DNA from: Pyrus communis
Taxonomy: Eukaryota; Streptophyta; Magnoliopsida; Rosales; Rosaceae
Length of the DNA: 64,000 nucleotides
Reading direction: 5' to 3'
Assembly (NCBI RefSeq): GCF_963583255.1
Contig: NC_084803.1
Location: forward strand, 25,208,428-25,272,427
A program made the translations under genes and the position numbers. Within the stretch, counting starts at the first letter, position 1. The number at the start of each line of letters is the position of its first letter. Below are positions 34,160 through 46,220 of the stretch, one piece after another. The notes beneath the pieces were generated by a model. That model ran no database searches. It was not told the origin of the DNA and saw only the letters and a program-made list of their open reading frames with translations.

Positions 34160-37100
34160 ATCTGATTATGGGTATGTTAAACATTCTTGGTCATTTTGCT
34201 ATAGTATTAATTGATTAAGGATGTATTTTGTTATTTCTCATATATTTGCTCAAAAGACTCAACCACACCTTACTCCCCTCAGTTATGAATTAGAGTTTTC
34301 GATGCTGAAAGGCGAGACTTGTTATGTTAGCTGGGCATATCACGGATATGCTGTTCTTGTGGAGAATGTCATCATGCCAGCTAATCTTGTTCCTTTGGAT
34401 ATTGTCGATTTCGATGTTATTCTGGGCATGGATTGGTTACATTACAATCGTGCCAAGTTGGATTGTTATGAGAAGGTTATCACTCTTTATCAGCCGGGCT
34501 TGCTTATGGTCACTTTTGTTAGTGAGCGTTGTGGATTGAGACAGGGCGTTATCTCGGCCGTGAGAGCGAAGCCATTGTTGAGGAAAGAATGTCAGGGCTA
34601 TCTAGCTTATGTGGTGCTGAATGAGGATACTTCTACTCAGGTGGATGATGTTTGGGTAGTCAAGCATTTTCTTGATGTTTTTCCTGATGATTTACCTGGA
34701 CTACCACCAGATCGTGAGGTGGAATTCGTTATAGATTTAATTCCAGGTACAAATCCTATTTCTTTAACCCCTTATCGAATGACTCCTGCTGAGTTAAGAG
34801 AATTGAAAACCCAATTACAAGAACTTGTTGATAAGAGTTTCATCCAGCCGAGTGCTTCTTCTTGGGGAGCCCCAGTTTTGTTTGTATGAAAAAAAAGATG
34901 GAACTCTAAGGCTGTGTATTGACTATCGATAGTTGAATCGGGTAACAATTAAAAACTGTTATTTATTGCCTCGTGTTGATGACATTTTTTACCAGTTTCA
35001 GGGTGTCTGTGTGTTCTCAAAGATTGATCTGAGATCTGGGTATTATCAGCTGAAGATCAGGAGGGAAGATGTCCCGAAGACAACATTTCGTACTTGTTAT
35101 GGTCATTACGAGTTTCTGGTGATGCCATTCAGGTTAACTAATGCTCTGATGCGATATTTATACGCACACAAACTAAACCCTATTTGTGACAATTGTAGTA
35201 ATGATGTAAGTAGGGATTGTTCTAACCGGGGATTAACTAGGGATGCTAAACACTTGACTCAAATAAATAAAACTAACTTTTAAAACACTAAGACAAACTA
35301 AAAGACTCAAAACAAGTTCAAAAGACTCCAAATACTTAAAAACATAAAATAAGACAAATCAAATGATTAAGACTTAACAAAATAGGGGGGGGGGATTGTG
35401 GTTGGACGAGATTAAACTAAACGGACAGATTATAATTTAAAACAGATAGTAAAGATGAATGTGATGAAAATATGGATGATGGAATAGCTAAGGGGTTTTT
35501 CTCCACACATGTTACACTTGCATACAAGATTGAATTTCGGTTGGTCTTTCGATAAATTATGAAACTCAATGCTCCAAGTTAATTAGGTCCGCTTAAATTA
35601 ACTTTCAGATTTCCCTAGATTCGTTGGATTGAATGGAATACGCATTACAACCAAGTTATTCTTAATCAAAGTCCCTAACTATGGAATACGCATGATAGAG
35701 ACGTTCAACAAAGATCATTAAGTTCAATGAAAATTATAAGTGTTGACGAGGCATTCGTTACTATGGAATACGCATGAAACTTATGCCAAGAATTCGTTTA
35801 ACGTGATTGTTTATAAGCAACCTCCACTACTTGTGAATATAAGTTCGTAACTATTAGGTGAAACTCACTTATATTCTAGCGTCATATTCATTCAAACGGT
35901 TAAACAAATTGAATCCACAACTTATGAAATTCCAACCAAAAGTAATCAATTCATATTGCAAGCATAAACATGTATTTTGAATCACCCCCTAGCTAAAGGG
36001 GGGTTTAGTTCCTCATAACTTTGAAATCAAAGAAACACCTAAACATTCCAACAACTCAAACTTGAATTGTATGAACGTTTAGGCACTCTTCTCTTCCATT
36101 ACAAAACAAAGAAAATTGAATTTAAACATTGAAATCAAAGAAATACCTAAACATTCCAACAACTCAAACTTGAATTGTATAAACGTTTAGGCACTCTTCT
36201 CTTCCTCGTTGTTGTAGCACAAGGTCTAAGGTGAGTTTTGGGGGGGATGAGGAGTGGTTGGAGTTGTTGGAATGAAAAGAAAATATGCAGAAAATGAAGG
36301 GATATGCACGGCAAGAATGGAGGTGTTTGTGGTGTGTTGTGTATGAAAAAATGAGATGTGAATTGAATGGGGAGTGAATGAATAATCTCCAAATGAATGA
36401 GAATGCAAGGGTTTTTATAGGAGGAATGGAGGTGTATTAGGGTTAATGGCTAATTAGAATAATGGGCTATGTGGTGGATGCGGCAATGGTTGTGGAAGTG
36501 GCTGGAGTGGGTGGTTTTTGGGTGATGGTGGCTGCGGCACTAATGGGAATTAATTAGGTTTTTAGGTGCTAGTGGCTGCTTGGTTTTTGGGTGATGGGAT
36601 GCACGACCAAAGTGGGAAATTAGGGTCAAATAATATATGGGGGGCCACGGCTTAGAAGAATAATTAGGATGAAAATGGCTTAAGGGGAATTATGTGAATG
36701 TGTGGCCGAATGAATTGGGGGTTTTGGGAGAGAATTAGGGTGAGAATCTCAATGGGAGAATGAAAAGTGACGGCTAGGGTTAAATAAAAGGGCAAGGTGG
36801 CTGCATGAATTAGGTTCTTTGATAAAATGGGGGCCACGGCTAGAAAGGGAATAAATGGGATGGAATTAGGGTGAATAGCTACGGCTTATGGAGGAAATGG
36901 AAGAGAGTGGCTGAAAAATAATAAGAAAAATAATAAAAGGTCCCTAAGGTGCGGCTAAATGGTGGAAACCCTAGGGTTTTGAAATTCAAACCCTCTTTTA
37001 TTTTTATTAACTAAAATTCACCTAAAAGCTGCTAGAATTTAGGAAATAAAACTAGAAATTAAAGGGAATGGCTTAATAGGTGCGGCTAGGGTTTAGGGTT

Positions 37101-39906
37101 AGGATTTGGGCTAGGGCCTTCGTTTTGTGTCCTAAAGCGCCTACAAAGACTTCAAAGTGGCTAGAAAAATACGGACGTTTAAGATTAGGAAAGGTTACCA
37201 AAACGGGAAACTTAGGATTAACTTTCCTAAAATAGGAAACCTTGTTTGAGTAGGATTCCTCGTTTTGGTAAGAATTCATCATTGGAGTAGGAATTCGTCG
37301 TTTCTTCAAGTCTTCAACTCATTCATTCCTCTTTCGCTCCAAAAGACTCCAATTTGCCTCTTCTTGCACACTTTGGCCTTGTAATCTGAAAATACACAAA
37401 AGTGGCCTTAAACACTAAAATAACTAAATAAACACAACATAAATGCACAAGAACAAGCTAATTAAGTCGCATGAATATGCTCCTATCATGCTCCAACAAC
37501 CTTTATAGACCTGATGAATCAGGTATTTTGCCTGTATCTCGACAGGTTTGTTATTGTCTTCATTGATGATATTTTGGTATATTCTAAGTCTAAGGCAGAG
37601 CATACTAGACATCTTACCCTAGTTTTGAAGAAGTTGAGGGAACATCAGCTGTATGCTAAATTTAGTAAATGTCAATTTTGGTTGGATCAAGTGTTGTTCT
37701 TAGGACACGTGATATCAGCCCAGGGTATTCTGGAAGACACACAGAAGGTAGTTGCCGTGGAGAATTGGAAGCAGCCTTGTATTGTCATGGAAGCACATAG
37801 TTTTCTGGGTCTAGCTGACTGTTATCGACGTTTTGTGAAAGATTTCTTAGCTATAGCTTTGCCATTGACGAGGTTAACCTGGAAAGGAGTTAAATTTGAG
37901 TGGAGTGATGATTGTGAGAAAATTTTTCAGCAACTGAAGTATTGTCTCTCTCATGCACCTGTTCTGGCGCTTACTGATAATAGTGGGAACTTTGAGATTT
38001 ATAGTGATGCTTCTTTGAATGGTTTAGGCTGCGTACTAATGCAACATGGTAGAGTGATTGCGTATGCCTCACGACAATTAAAGCCCTATGAAATGAATTA
38101 TCCCACTCATGATCTTGAGTTAGCCGTTATTATCTTTGCATTGAAAATCTGGAGGCATTATTTGTACGGGGAAACATGTCGGATCTGCACCGACCATAAA
38201 AGCCTCAAATACATTTTTACTTAGAAAGATCTTAATCTCAGGCAGTGGAGATGGGTTGAGTTGCTCAGTGATTATGATTGCACGATTGAGTATCCTCCTG
38301 GTCGTGCAAACTCTGTAACTGATGCTTCAAGCAGGAAATCCCAGGGTCAACTTAACACACTTTATGCACGCAGTGTTCCACTCTTGACTGAATTGCAATC
38401 TACTAGAGTCACATTATGTGAAGATTATCAATGAGCTATACTTGTTAATTTTCAAGTTAGGCCAATTTTGTTGGATCGTGTACTTAAAGCTCAGGCGAAT
38501 GATCCAGAATCTCAGGAGTTAATACAAGCAGTGTCTAGAGGGAAAAAGAAACAACTCAGGATTCAGAGACCAAATGGTATGCTTATGCAGGGTGATCGGA
38601 TGTATGTACCTAACATAGCAGAATTAAAGAAAGAGATACTTGATAAGGCACATGTTTCGGCTTATGCGATGCATCCTAGGAGTATAAAGATGTATCACAC
38701 CATTCAACCTTTCTATTATTAACCTAGTATGAAAAGAGAAATTGTATAATATGTAAGTCATTGTGCGGTTTGTCAGCAAGTCAAGGCAGAAATGAAGAAA
38801 CTTTTTGGGTTATTACAGCCACTTCCCCGTACCTCAGTGGAAATGGGAAGATATTACCATGGATTTCAAGTACAAGTTACCTCATACGTGGAATGGTTAT
38901 GATGGTATTTGGATGATAGTTGATCGACTTACCAAGTCGGCACACTTCATACCCGTTCGAGAAAATTACTCGTTGAGTCAGTTGGCCAAACGGTTCATTT
39001 CAGAAATTGTCAAATATCATGGTGTTCCGGTGAGTATCATTTATGATCGGGATCCTAGGTTCACTTTTAAGTTTTGGGTAGCTTTCCAGGAAGTTCTTGG
39101 TTCGAGATTGCTTTACAACATGGCTTATCACCTTCAGAAGGATGGACAATCTGAGAGAACCATTCATATGCTAGAAGATATGTTGAGATCCTCAGTTTTG
39201 CAGTTTGGCGACACTTGCACAAACGTTTAGCTTTGATCGAGTTTGCTTATAATAATAGTTATCATTCTAGCATTGGCATGTCACCTTTTGAGGCGCTTTA
39301 TGGTAAATCATGTTGTACCCCACTATGTTGGTCTGAAGTTGGCGAAAGAGTGCTAGTGGGCCCTAAGATCATAGATGAGACCACACAGATTATTTAGGTG
39401 TGATTAAAGCTAACCTGAAAGCGGTCCAGGATAGACAGAAGAGTATCGCCGATAAATATGCCACTGACAGAGTATATAAAGTTGGAGATTGGGTATTTCT
39501 AAAGTTATCTCCATTGAAAGGCGTGGTACGATTCGGTAAGAAAGGTAAGTTAAGTCCTAGGTATATTGGACCGTATCAGATCACCGATCGAGTTGGTGAA
39601 GTTGCCTATCGGCTTGAGCTACCTCCAGAATTATTAAAGGAGCATAACGTGTTTCACGTGTCTATGTTGCGTAAACATGTCCCTGATCCATCGCATGTAA
39701 TTCCTCCTCAACCACTAGAAATTAAACTGAATTTCACCTATGATGAGGAGCCACTAACAATCTTGGATTGGAAAGATAAGGTTCTCCAGAACAAGACTAT
39801 TTGTATGGTGAAAGTTTTGTGGAGGAACCATTCAGTCGATGAAGCCACCTAGGAAATTGAAGAGCGTATGCAAGACCTATATCCACGTCTATTTTATGGT
39901 TATTGA
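34160..39906 (+). pseudogene. pol: pol of the chromovirus (PR-RT-RH-IN-chromodomain)
   Basis: Order: protease (active-site region near 34212 broken: Asp, stop, Gly; later FDVILGMDWL). RT follows ([12 protein letters not shown] near 35020; catalytic [11 protein letters not shown] at about 37560). RNase H is next ([25 protein letters not shown]). Integrase has zinc-finger remnant HCAVCQQ, then catalytic Asp in ITMDF, Asp in IYDRDPRF and Glu in DGQSERTI. A C-terminal GPYQITDRVGEVAYRL region and a chromodomain (PLTILDWKDK, VLWRNHSV) end at TGA 39904-39906. A solo LTR splits RT at 35147-37488. Internal stops include TAG near 34930, TAG at 39850-39852, and others in the integrase finger. The chromodomain would target insertion to marked chromatin. 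Confidence 0.9.
35147..37488 (-). mobile_element. Solo LTR (2342 bp) inside chromovirus RT, TSD TGCTC
   Basis: On the minus strand it begins TGATAGGAGCATATT and ends ATATCGCATCA. TGCTC flanks both ends (35142-35146 and 37489-37493), and removing it restores the RT reading through TNA-P. A TATA box lies in CCTATAAAAACC near 36410-36420 on the minus strand. A 108-bp-period tandem duplication is at about 36023-36205, and a G run at about 35387. It is the same family as 58689-60629. The long TGATA...ATCA LTR is in the style of Tat/Athila Ty3 elements, which I recall rather than prove. Confidence 0.85.
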
Positions 39907-39944
39907 TATGTTGTTGACATGTAGAAATTTCGGGGACAAAATTC

Positions 39945-41028
39945 TCCTTCCCTCTTTCTCAAGGCAGCCTAATCAAAAAATGATATTCTCTGATGCTGCC
40001 CAATCAGACACACATACACACACATATGTACTCTCACCCTCTTCTATTTCTTTCTCGATCTTTCTCCCTCTTTCTCCTTTTTACACCGTGACACTCATAC
40101 ACGCAACTATCATCAAATTATCACGAATCGAGTTTTTAGAACCCACCATCACCTTTCTTGTGACTTCACGAACCTAGTTGTACCAATTGTTTGGGGTTTT
40201 GACGAGTTTTAACTCGTGGACTCGTGAATGCCAACTCGGTGGTTCTTGGGTCGTCGTGATCGTGGCCAAGTTACAAGACTTTAAGGCTTAAGAAAACATC
40301 TACCCAACTCCATTGAGACCTTAGACTAAGTTTGGAGTGAAGTTGACGTCGAAACAAGTGAGTTCAAGAAGTTTCAGTTTTAGCTGGAACTTTCAAGGGA
40401 TTTTCAAGCCGATTTTAGTTTGATTTTGGACTTTTAAGAGGTACAAATTTGTTCTACTCCTCAAGGGCTTTAAATCCATATAAATTTCATGGATTTTGGT
40501 TAAGAAATGACAAAGTTATGAAGATCTGAAAATTTTCCAGAAATTCGGCGATATTTTTTCAGAAACCGGAGAACCAGACGGCAGTGTAGGTGATAGTGGA
40601 CAACGGCAGACGACAAGTGTGACTGTAGAAGAAATTGAATATTCCATCAAAGTTGACGGAATATTCTGAAGGCTTCAGGTAACGCTGTTAACTCCGTCAG
40701 TTAAATTCGTGGAATATTCCATTAGTTTGGATGAAATATTCTTGGATTCCGTCAAGCATTGGTCGTACCTTGGTCGGCGCGTGGCGGCACGTCCGAGGTC
40801 CAAATTGTTTTCTAAAAATATAGGGGTGTTTGTGTTGTCGAGTAGATCACGTTGGTATATTCAAACACCCCATTTGAGCAACGTATAAGGCTAGGTTTTG
40901 TTTATGTCCTATTGAATTAATGTTAAAATATTTGTATCGCATATAGGAGAGATGTATCCCGAGGACGAGCGTGGACAAGTGAAGCAAGGGTGCTACGATC
41001 CTGCTACTTATCAGTGAGTGGGCATTTG

Positions 41029-41094
<66 letters not shown>

Positions 41095-42181
41095 GCCTTA
41101 CGATTTCCAGAAAATGTTTTTAAATGAATTTATGCCTTGTATGCCATGTCTATACCACTTATTACTATATTGTTGCATTAGTATGAATTGTGAATTATAC
41201 TATTTGATGTTATGGAGGCTCAAGTAAGCTTTAGGTGAGTTAGCATGTGATTGGTCTTCTTGCATTGCATATTGCTATGCATTTGTGCATTTAGAGCTTT
41301 TTATGTTGCACCTCAGTGTTAGTGCTCCCGCCCGAGGCCAGGGTACAACTTTCACGTGATTGTTCACTGTACGCCCACCTTGGATCCAAATTTTGGTACT
41401 AGCGTGTCGTACAGATCGCAATAGGTGGTTCCGACTCGTAGGTGACACGCGATCTATCGCACAGCTTTCACGTGATTGTAGTACTTGAGCGTACTTATTT
41501 ACGCCAAGCCTGTCATACAGGTCACATTAGGTGACTCCAACTCATGTGCAGACATATGTTGATGAGCTATAGATCTAGTCGTACAGGTCACGTTAGGTGA
41601 CTCCGACTAGTATACTACTTTGTATTGGTTTCACACCTGGCTTACATCTTTTAGTGCTAAAATATTATGACATGGAATACTTCAGTTTTCGCTAGCCTTG
41701 TGAATTGGTTTTTCGTGCCTACGTAGTAGTATTTTCTGGAAACTATACAGGTTTTATGGAGAGGGGTTACTATGTTCAGAAAAGATAAACGTGTTTCCAA
41801 ACATTTTGTTTTTTTTTTTTTTTTGGCCCACTCACCCTTTTGTTTTGCGCCCCTCCAGGTTCTTGGTAACTATTCATCTTTGGTGGCTTATGAGGACTAC
41901 TCGGCGGTTCTAACTTTCTACTAAATAAGTAGGGATTTTCTCCCTGTTTGTATAATTAGTACTTAGTTAGTTTGACTGCACTTCCGTTTTACCTATGCTC
42001 TGATATGTGTGTATTATATACTTGACACTTTCACACGCTTACATAGTATCTCTAGTTAAATAAGTTTAGTTTTGGTTTTTATTTATTCATATTTTTCGTA
42101 TCATTATGACTTTTGTTGGCACTAGGCTACGTCACTCTCATGTGACGGCCAGCATGTCTTGACTCCGATTGGGGTTTGTCA
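39945..42181 (+). repeat. 3' LTR of the chromovirus, 5'-truncated
   Basis: It is similar to the 5' LTR from about 29230 onward, so roughly its first 340 bp are missing. The purine-rich AATTTCGGGGACAAAATT at about 39927-39944 runs straight into mid-LTR sequence. An AT microsatellite of over 60 bp (about 41030-41094) is much longer than its counterpart in the 5' LTR. Confidence 0.8.
41030..41094. repeat. AT microsatellite in the chromovirus 3' LTR
   Basis: More than 30 uninterrupted AT dinucleotides. The matching site in the 5' LTR near 30305 has about eight, so the tract expanded after insertion. Confidence 0.9.
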
Positions 42182-42858
42182 ATATTGATAGATAGAGACT
42201 GCATCCAAAGTCTCCCTTTAAATAATTATAACTTAATTATAGAAAAACACTTTTGATAAAGGTCTGAAATATGCATGCTTTGGGAGCAACCTTACTATGA
42301 CAATTAGTTAACACAAAAGCGTATTACCACATAAATTTTATTTTTCTTCTATGTTTCTTTAACATGCAAGAAATCACATTATCCATGAAAAAGTCACAGA
42401 AGTATCACAATCTTTTGCACAAGATATTCCAATTTTTCCTTGATATTCATTTACGCATGTATGATGGATACACAAAACCATACCAAAGACAATCAAACGG
42501 TATGAAACAATTGGACCATAATCGTATCGATATCAAACATTAGTTCGCATTAGCCTCACACTACTTATAAAGACCAACATGTAACCATCCAATGCAACCA
42601 TATGCAATAGACAAAGACGATAGACAATGCACATAAACATCCTATATACATAATATATAGTCACGCAATTTAACCATGTTGTCATCTTTAAGATTATAAT
42701 TCAACTTGAGTCATGCTAGCTTGAATCGGGGTGAGGTTCCTTACACTACATTTTAGCAAATTCTGGTGCAAAATTATGAAACCCTTGCTCTACAGCATGA
42801 AACTAATGAAACTGTTGTTCTACAACCTGAAACTGATTGCGTTGGAAATGATGACTTT

Positions 42859-43237
42859 TGTCACATCCCGGCCCGGGTGGCACCACTTCCCGGGCCCGCT
42901 CCACCACCATAGCACGATATTGTCCGCTTTGGGCCCCGACCACGCCCTCACAGTTTTGTTTTTGGGAACTCACGAGCAACTTCCCAGTGGGTCACCCATC
43001 ATGGGATTGCTCTAGCCCCCTTCTCACTTAACTTCGGAGTTCCTACTGAACTCGAAGCCAGTGAGCTCCCAAAAGGCCTCGTGCTAGGTAAAGATGTGAA
43101 TATACATTTAAGGATCACTCCCCTGGGCGATGTGGGATGTTACAATCCATCCCCCTTAGGGGCCCGACGTCCTCGTCGGCACACACGCGACCAGGGTTAG
43201 GCTCTGATACCAAATCGCCCCAGGCCGGGATGTGACA
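42859..43237 (-). mobile_element. Cassandra-type TRIM element with 5S-like LTR
   Basis: The TSD ACTTT is at 42854-42858 and 43238-43242. The plus-strand ends are TGTCACATCCCGG and GGGATGTGACA. One full LTR covers about 42859-43144. A Met-tRNA primer site (reverse complement TTTGGTATCAGAGCC, 43199-43213) and a C-rich/PPT side (ATCCATCCCCCTTAGGGG) flank a very short internal region, and the second LTR is reduced to about 24 bp. There is no coding capacity, as is normal for Cassandra, which depends on other elements for mobility. Confidence 0.88.
42976..43078 (-). other. 5S rRNA-derived promoter segment in the Cassandra LTR
   Basis: On the minus strand the LTR contains GAACTCCGAAGTTAAG (43042-43027) and GATGGGTGACCCACTGGGAA (about 43000-42981), which correspond to the 5S rRNA internal control region (A box/IE/C box). 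In Cassandra this region lets RNA polymerase III transcribe the element. It is diverged from true 5S rRNA and is not a 5S gene. Confidence 0.85.
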
Positions 43238-43693
43238 ACTTTCCATTTGATTCATGTCATGATGGTATATGCCATATGCATGCGTACATTAGTTACTGTT
43301 CCAAGACTTGGATGGTAGAGCATGCTAATTGTACGGTTGGCATTGCTGATTTGTTCTTCACATATGGGTGCTGAATATTAACACATGCATTCATCATAGA
43401 AGGAAACTTAATACATAAGTTTTCAAAAACTTTAGTTCACTTTCAATTTGATTTGGGCAACATAAAGAACAACTCTCATAATCTTTTAGAACTCAATAAC
43501 TTTAGAATGAGTTAATGAGTGTGAAGCTCAAAATTTGATTACTTATTCTCCCACTTGGGCAAAACACTCATTAATTTATTGCTTCACCAAAATTCAGCAT
43601 ACTAGTTGCTTAAAATTTTAAACACAATATAATATAAATCCAAAACAACATTCCACGAGTGAGTTCCAATTACTCTAGGATTTACTATAATTA

Positions 43694-43729
<36 letters not shown>

Positions 43730-45774
43730 CTAATCATCAAGTTATGTAAAATAAACCAGAGACACTTATTATTCATATAACAAGTTAAGAAGTCATGTTT
43801 GTCCTATTAATAACCAAGAGATAAGCAAAGTGGACTAACAAGAAACTGCCAGCATAGATTTCTTTATGAGCACAGATTACTTATAAATTTATAACAAATA
43901 AAATACATAACCAATGATCACGAAAATCTGCATTGTAAGAAAATACACATATACATACAACATATCAAAAAATAAAGCATTTTCGCGGTCCATATATGTG
44001 CCATTGATTAAGATTTATTCAAGGCATAATTTTCCAAGCAATTTATGTGCATCGACATCTCTCATGAAGAGCAAAATATATAACAACATGATTTTCCCAC
44101 GCTAAAAAACAAAACAAAAATAAAATAAAAATCTATGACATGGCAAAAAACAATTTCTATCTCATGCTTTCATTAAAATTGGTCCCTTACATACCTATAA
44201 TGAGGCTCATATCAGAAGCATTCGTCAATAAAAACAAAGAACACCTCATGAAAAACTTTCAACACCTTTGGGCAAAACTTAACAAACTTTTATGAAATAA
44301 ATTCATACAATGCCATCCTGATTGAACCAAAAATAATGATCTACACCTTTGGACAAGAAGATCATCGATCCCTTTGTTATAATTAAGATGCAAGTTGGAT
44401 CAAATAACCTTGAAATCACTAGTCCTAATATCAACCAATGTCTATGTGTCAATATATATCAACATGTATTATAGTGTAGTTAAGAAGACATTACCAATTT
44501 GCAAAAAGTGCATCAACAAACAACATATTGGAAGTGTAAAAAGATGAATGATTACCTACCTGGAGAAGTCATTGATGAAACCAAAGAATAGCTTATACTC
44601 CGCAAACCATGATGTGAAACAACTTCAAATATTAAACATAGATTTATGTTACATCATTGGGCAAGAAACATAAATTGTCAAATATATATGCATTATGCAT
44701 CCTTATTTGTATAGCTATTTCACAAAATTCACATTCCAATATGAATCACATCTTTGGACAAGAGACTAAAGTTGCCTTATGGAATCATGAAATACTATAC
44801 ACTGAGTCAGAATTTGAATCAATCATTATTTCTTTCTTTGGAAAGATTAGTCTCATGTTATAAATTGTTAGTCACAATTTTATGTAAAAATTACCTTGAA
44901 CAAAACTTCCTCATAATTCTCAATTTGGTAAAAAAATATATAAACATTTGTTCAAGAATACTTTATCATGGTTATTGCTCCTGCAAAAATCCTTTGGTTT
45001 CAATAACCTTGGAGATGAGTTATCTTTATCATGATGCCTTTCAACTTGTGTCTTAAAAACTTTATACACATGAACCATTAATAATGACAACCATAAACCA
45101 CAATTAAGTTTTTGTCAAATAAAATTGCTGATAATCCCACTTTTTCGTGAAGATTATTTGTTTGGAGTCTTAACAAGATGAATCAAAATTGTTAGCGACA
45201 TAACACTATATATATAGCTCTGCAATTGTCCAATTCATTAGCAAGCCATTAATTACCTATACATATATGTTGTTTTGGAATGAGAGTTTAATAACAAGTT
45301 TACTTGTATATGAAACTTGCCGACAACACCACAAGATTAAAAGTACGTAAATACTACCTGTAGAAGCTATGGATGACTGCACAAGAGAAAACTTCCACTC
45401 ACACTAATTAACTCAATTTACCTTTATTGATCAGGATTGAATGATCTATTTTCAATCACTAGACTCCAATATTTCAAGCTACCTTCATGTTAGACTTAAC
45501 CAATATATTCTTGTAAGACAAGAATTAGCCATTTAAATCAATCAAATGCATATAACAAGTCTGAAGGACAACAAGTTTTTAATGCTACCAATTAACAACT
45601 TCAAATGGCAAGAAACACAGGCTTGAAATAGCATACATATATATCAATATACACTCCAGTTTCATTAAGTTTGGAAAAATAAAGAATTATATATATCAGG
45701 TTTTCCCAGCAAATATGAATCTAATCATTATCAGAGTGATTGGAAATAATGCATTGGATCTAGGGCCTTTTAGA

Positions 45775-45788
45775 TGGCTCTGATACCA
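45775..45788 (-). promoter_or_regulatory. Primer binding site of the LARD-like element
   Basis: The minus strand reads TGGTATCAGAGCCA, complementary to the 3' end of initiator Met-tRNA, two bases inside the LTR at 45791. This fixes the element's orientation. Confidence 0.85.
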
Positions 45789-45790
45789 AA

Positions 45791-46220
45791 TATTGGAATT
45801 AACCCTAAAAGCTAACAGTAAACCTTGGAACACAACACAACAAGATTAGTGAAACCTTACCTGAAAAGGCCACGAACACGATGCAAAGAGACTCTTCTAC
45901 TCACTTGAAGACCTATATATTCTTATGGTGATAGTCCCAAACGAAGAATAGTTTCTCTGTGAGTAGGGAATCCTTTTTTAAATAAAGCAAGGTTACCCAA
46001 CTTCCATCTATCGTGGAGGTTGGTTATAGAGTCGTTGATTTCAGTTCCAATAGTGGAGGAAGTAGTTCTAATACGTGCTTCAAAATGAAAGCATGATGGA
46101 TGTAACTCCTCAACTATAGGACATGGTTTTACATATATACAAAACCCTAACTGATTTATAATTTCAAACATGTTGACACACCTTAATCACTACTAGTTGA
46201 GTCCAATTAGGATTCTTACA
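45791..46220 (-). repeat. 5' LTR of the LARD-like element
   Basis: On the minus strand it runs TGTAAGAATCC...TTCCAATA; the terminal CA has become TA. It pairs with 22468-22898. The TSD ACAAT is at 46221-46225. Confidence 0.85.

Larger units (their letters stand above)
28890..42181 (+). mobile_element. Ty3/gypsy chromovirus, Tekay/Del type
   Basis: The 5' LTR starts TGCGACCC at 28890 and the 3' LTR ends TTTGTCA at 42181. The TSD ATATT is at 28885-28889 and 42182-42186. Long (about 2.5 kb) LTRs, a Met-tRNA-type primer site, and gag-pol with integrase after RNase H and a C-terminal chromodomain place it in the Tekay/Del chromovirus lineage. It contains two later insertions and many stops, so it is inactive. 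Confidence 0.9.
28040..42216. mobile_element. GGG-type MITE (~880 bp) split by the chromovirus
   Basis: The left part is 28040-28889 and the right part 42187-42216. The left end reads GGGAAAAATTAG, and the reverse complement of the right end reads GGGAGACTTTGG. TTTAAATA is repeated outside both (28032-28039 and 42217-42224). Within the left part, arms near 28065-28150 and 28800-28889 are inverted copies sharing GTTTTCA and AATTAATGT / CATTAATGT. The interior repeats ATGTACCCAT several times. TIR ends starting GGG with an 8-9-bp TSD suggest a Mutator-type MITE like that at 3076. Confidence 0.75.
42225..45774 (-). other. LARD internal sequence, non-coding
   Basis: Apart from the Cassandra insertion, no protein domain is seen. 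A TA microsatellite is at 43698-43727. Segments at about 44560-44620 and 45350-45410 resemble part of the LTR (TACCTG-GAGAAG ... ACTTCCACTCAC pattern), as noted separately. Confidence 0.5.
22468..46220 (-). mobile_element. LARD-like LTR retrotransposon, host of the nested insertions
   Basis: Two related LTRs of 431 and 430 bp lie at 22468-22898 and 45791-46220. The 5-bp TSD ACAAT is present outside both (22463-22467 and 46221-46225). A Met-tRNA primer site is adjacent to the high-coordinate LTR and a polypurine tract to the low-coordinate one, so the element reads on the minus strand. After removing later insertions the internal region is about 4.6 kb, with no recognisable gag or pol. That fits a large non-autonomous derivative. 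Superfamily is undetermined. Confidence 0.85.

Noticed and set aside
36147..36408. Overlapping minus-strand His/Pro/Ser-rich frames
   Set aside because: They lie in the leader part of a solo LTR. Composition follows the CT/CA-rich sequence, and the 59351 frame in the sister LTR shows no clear conserved protein.
42976..43078. A genuine 5S rRNA gene
   Set aside because: The similarity is limited to the internal control region, the sequence is diverged and it sits in an LTR with TSD and primer site, so Cassandra is the explanation.
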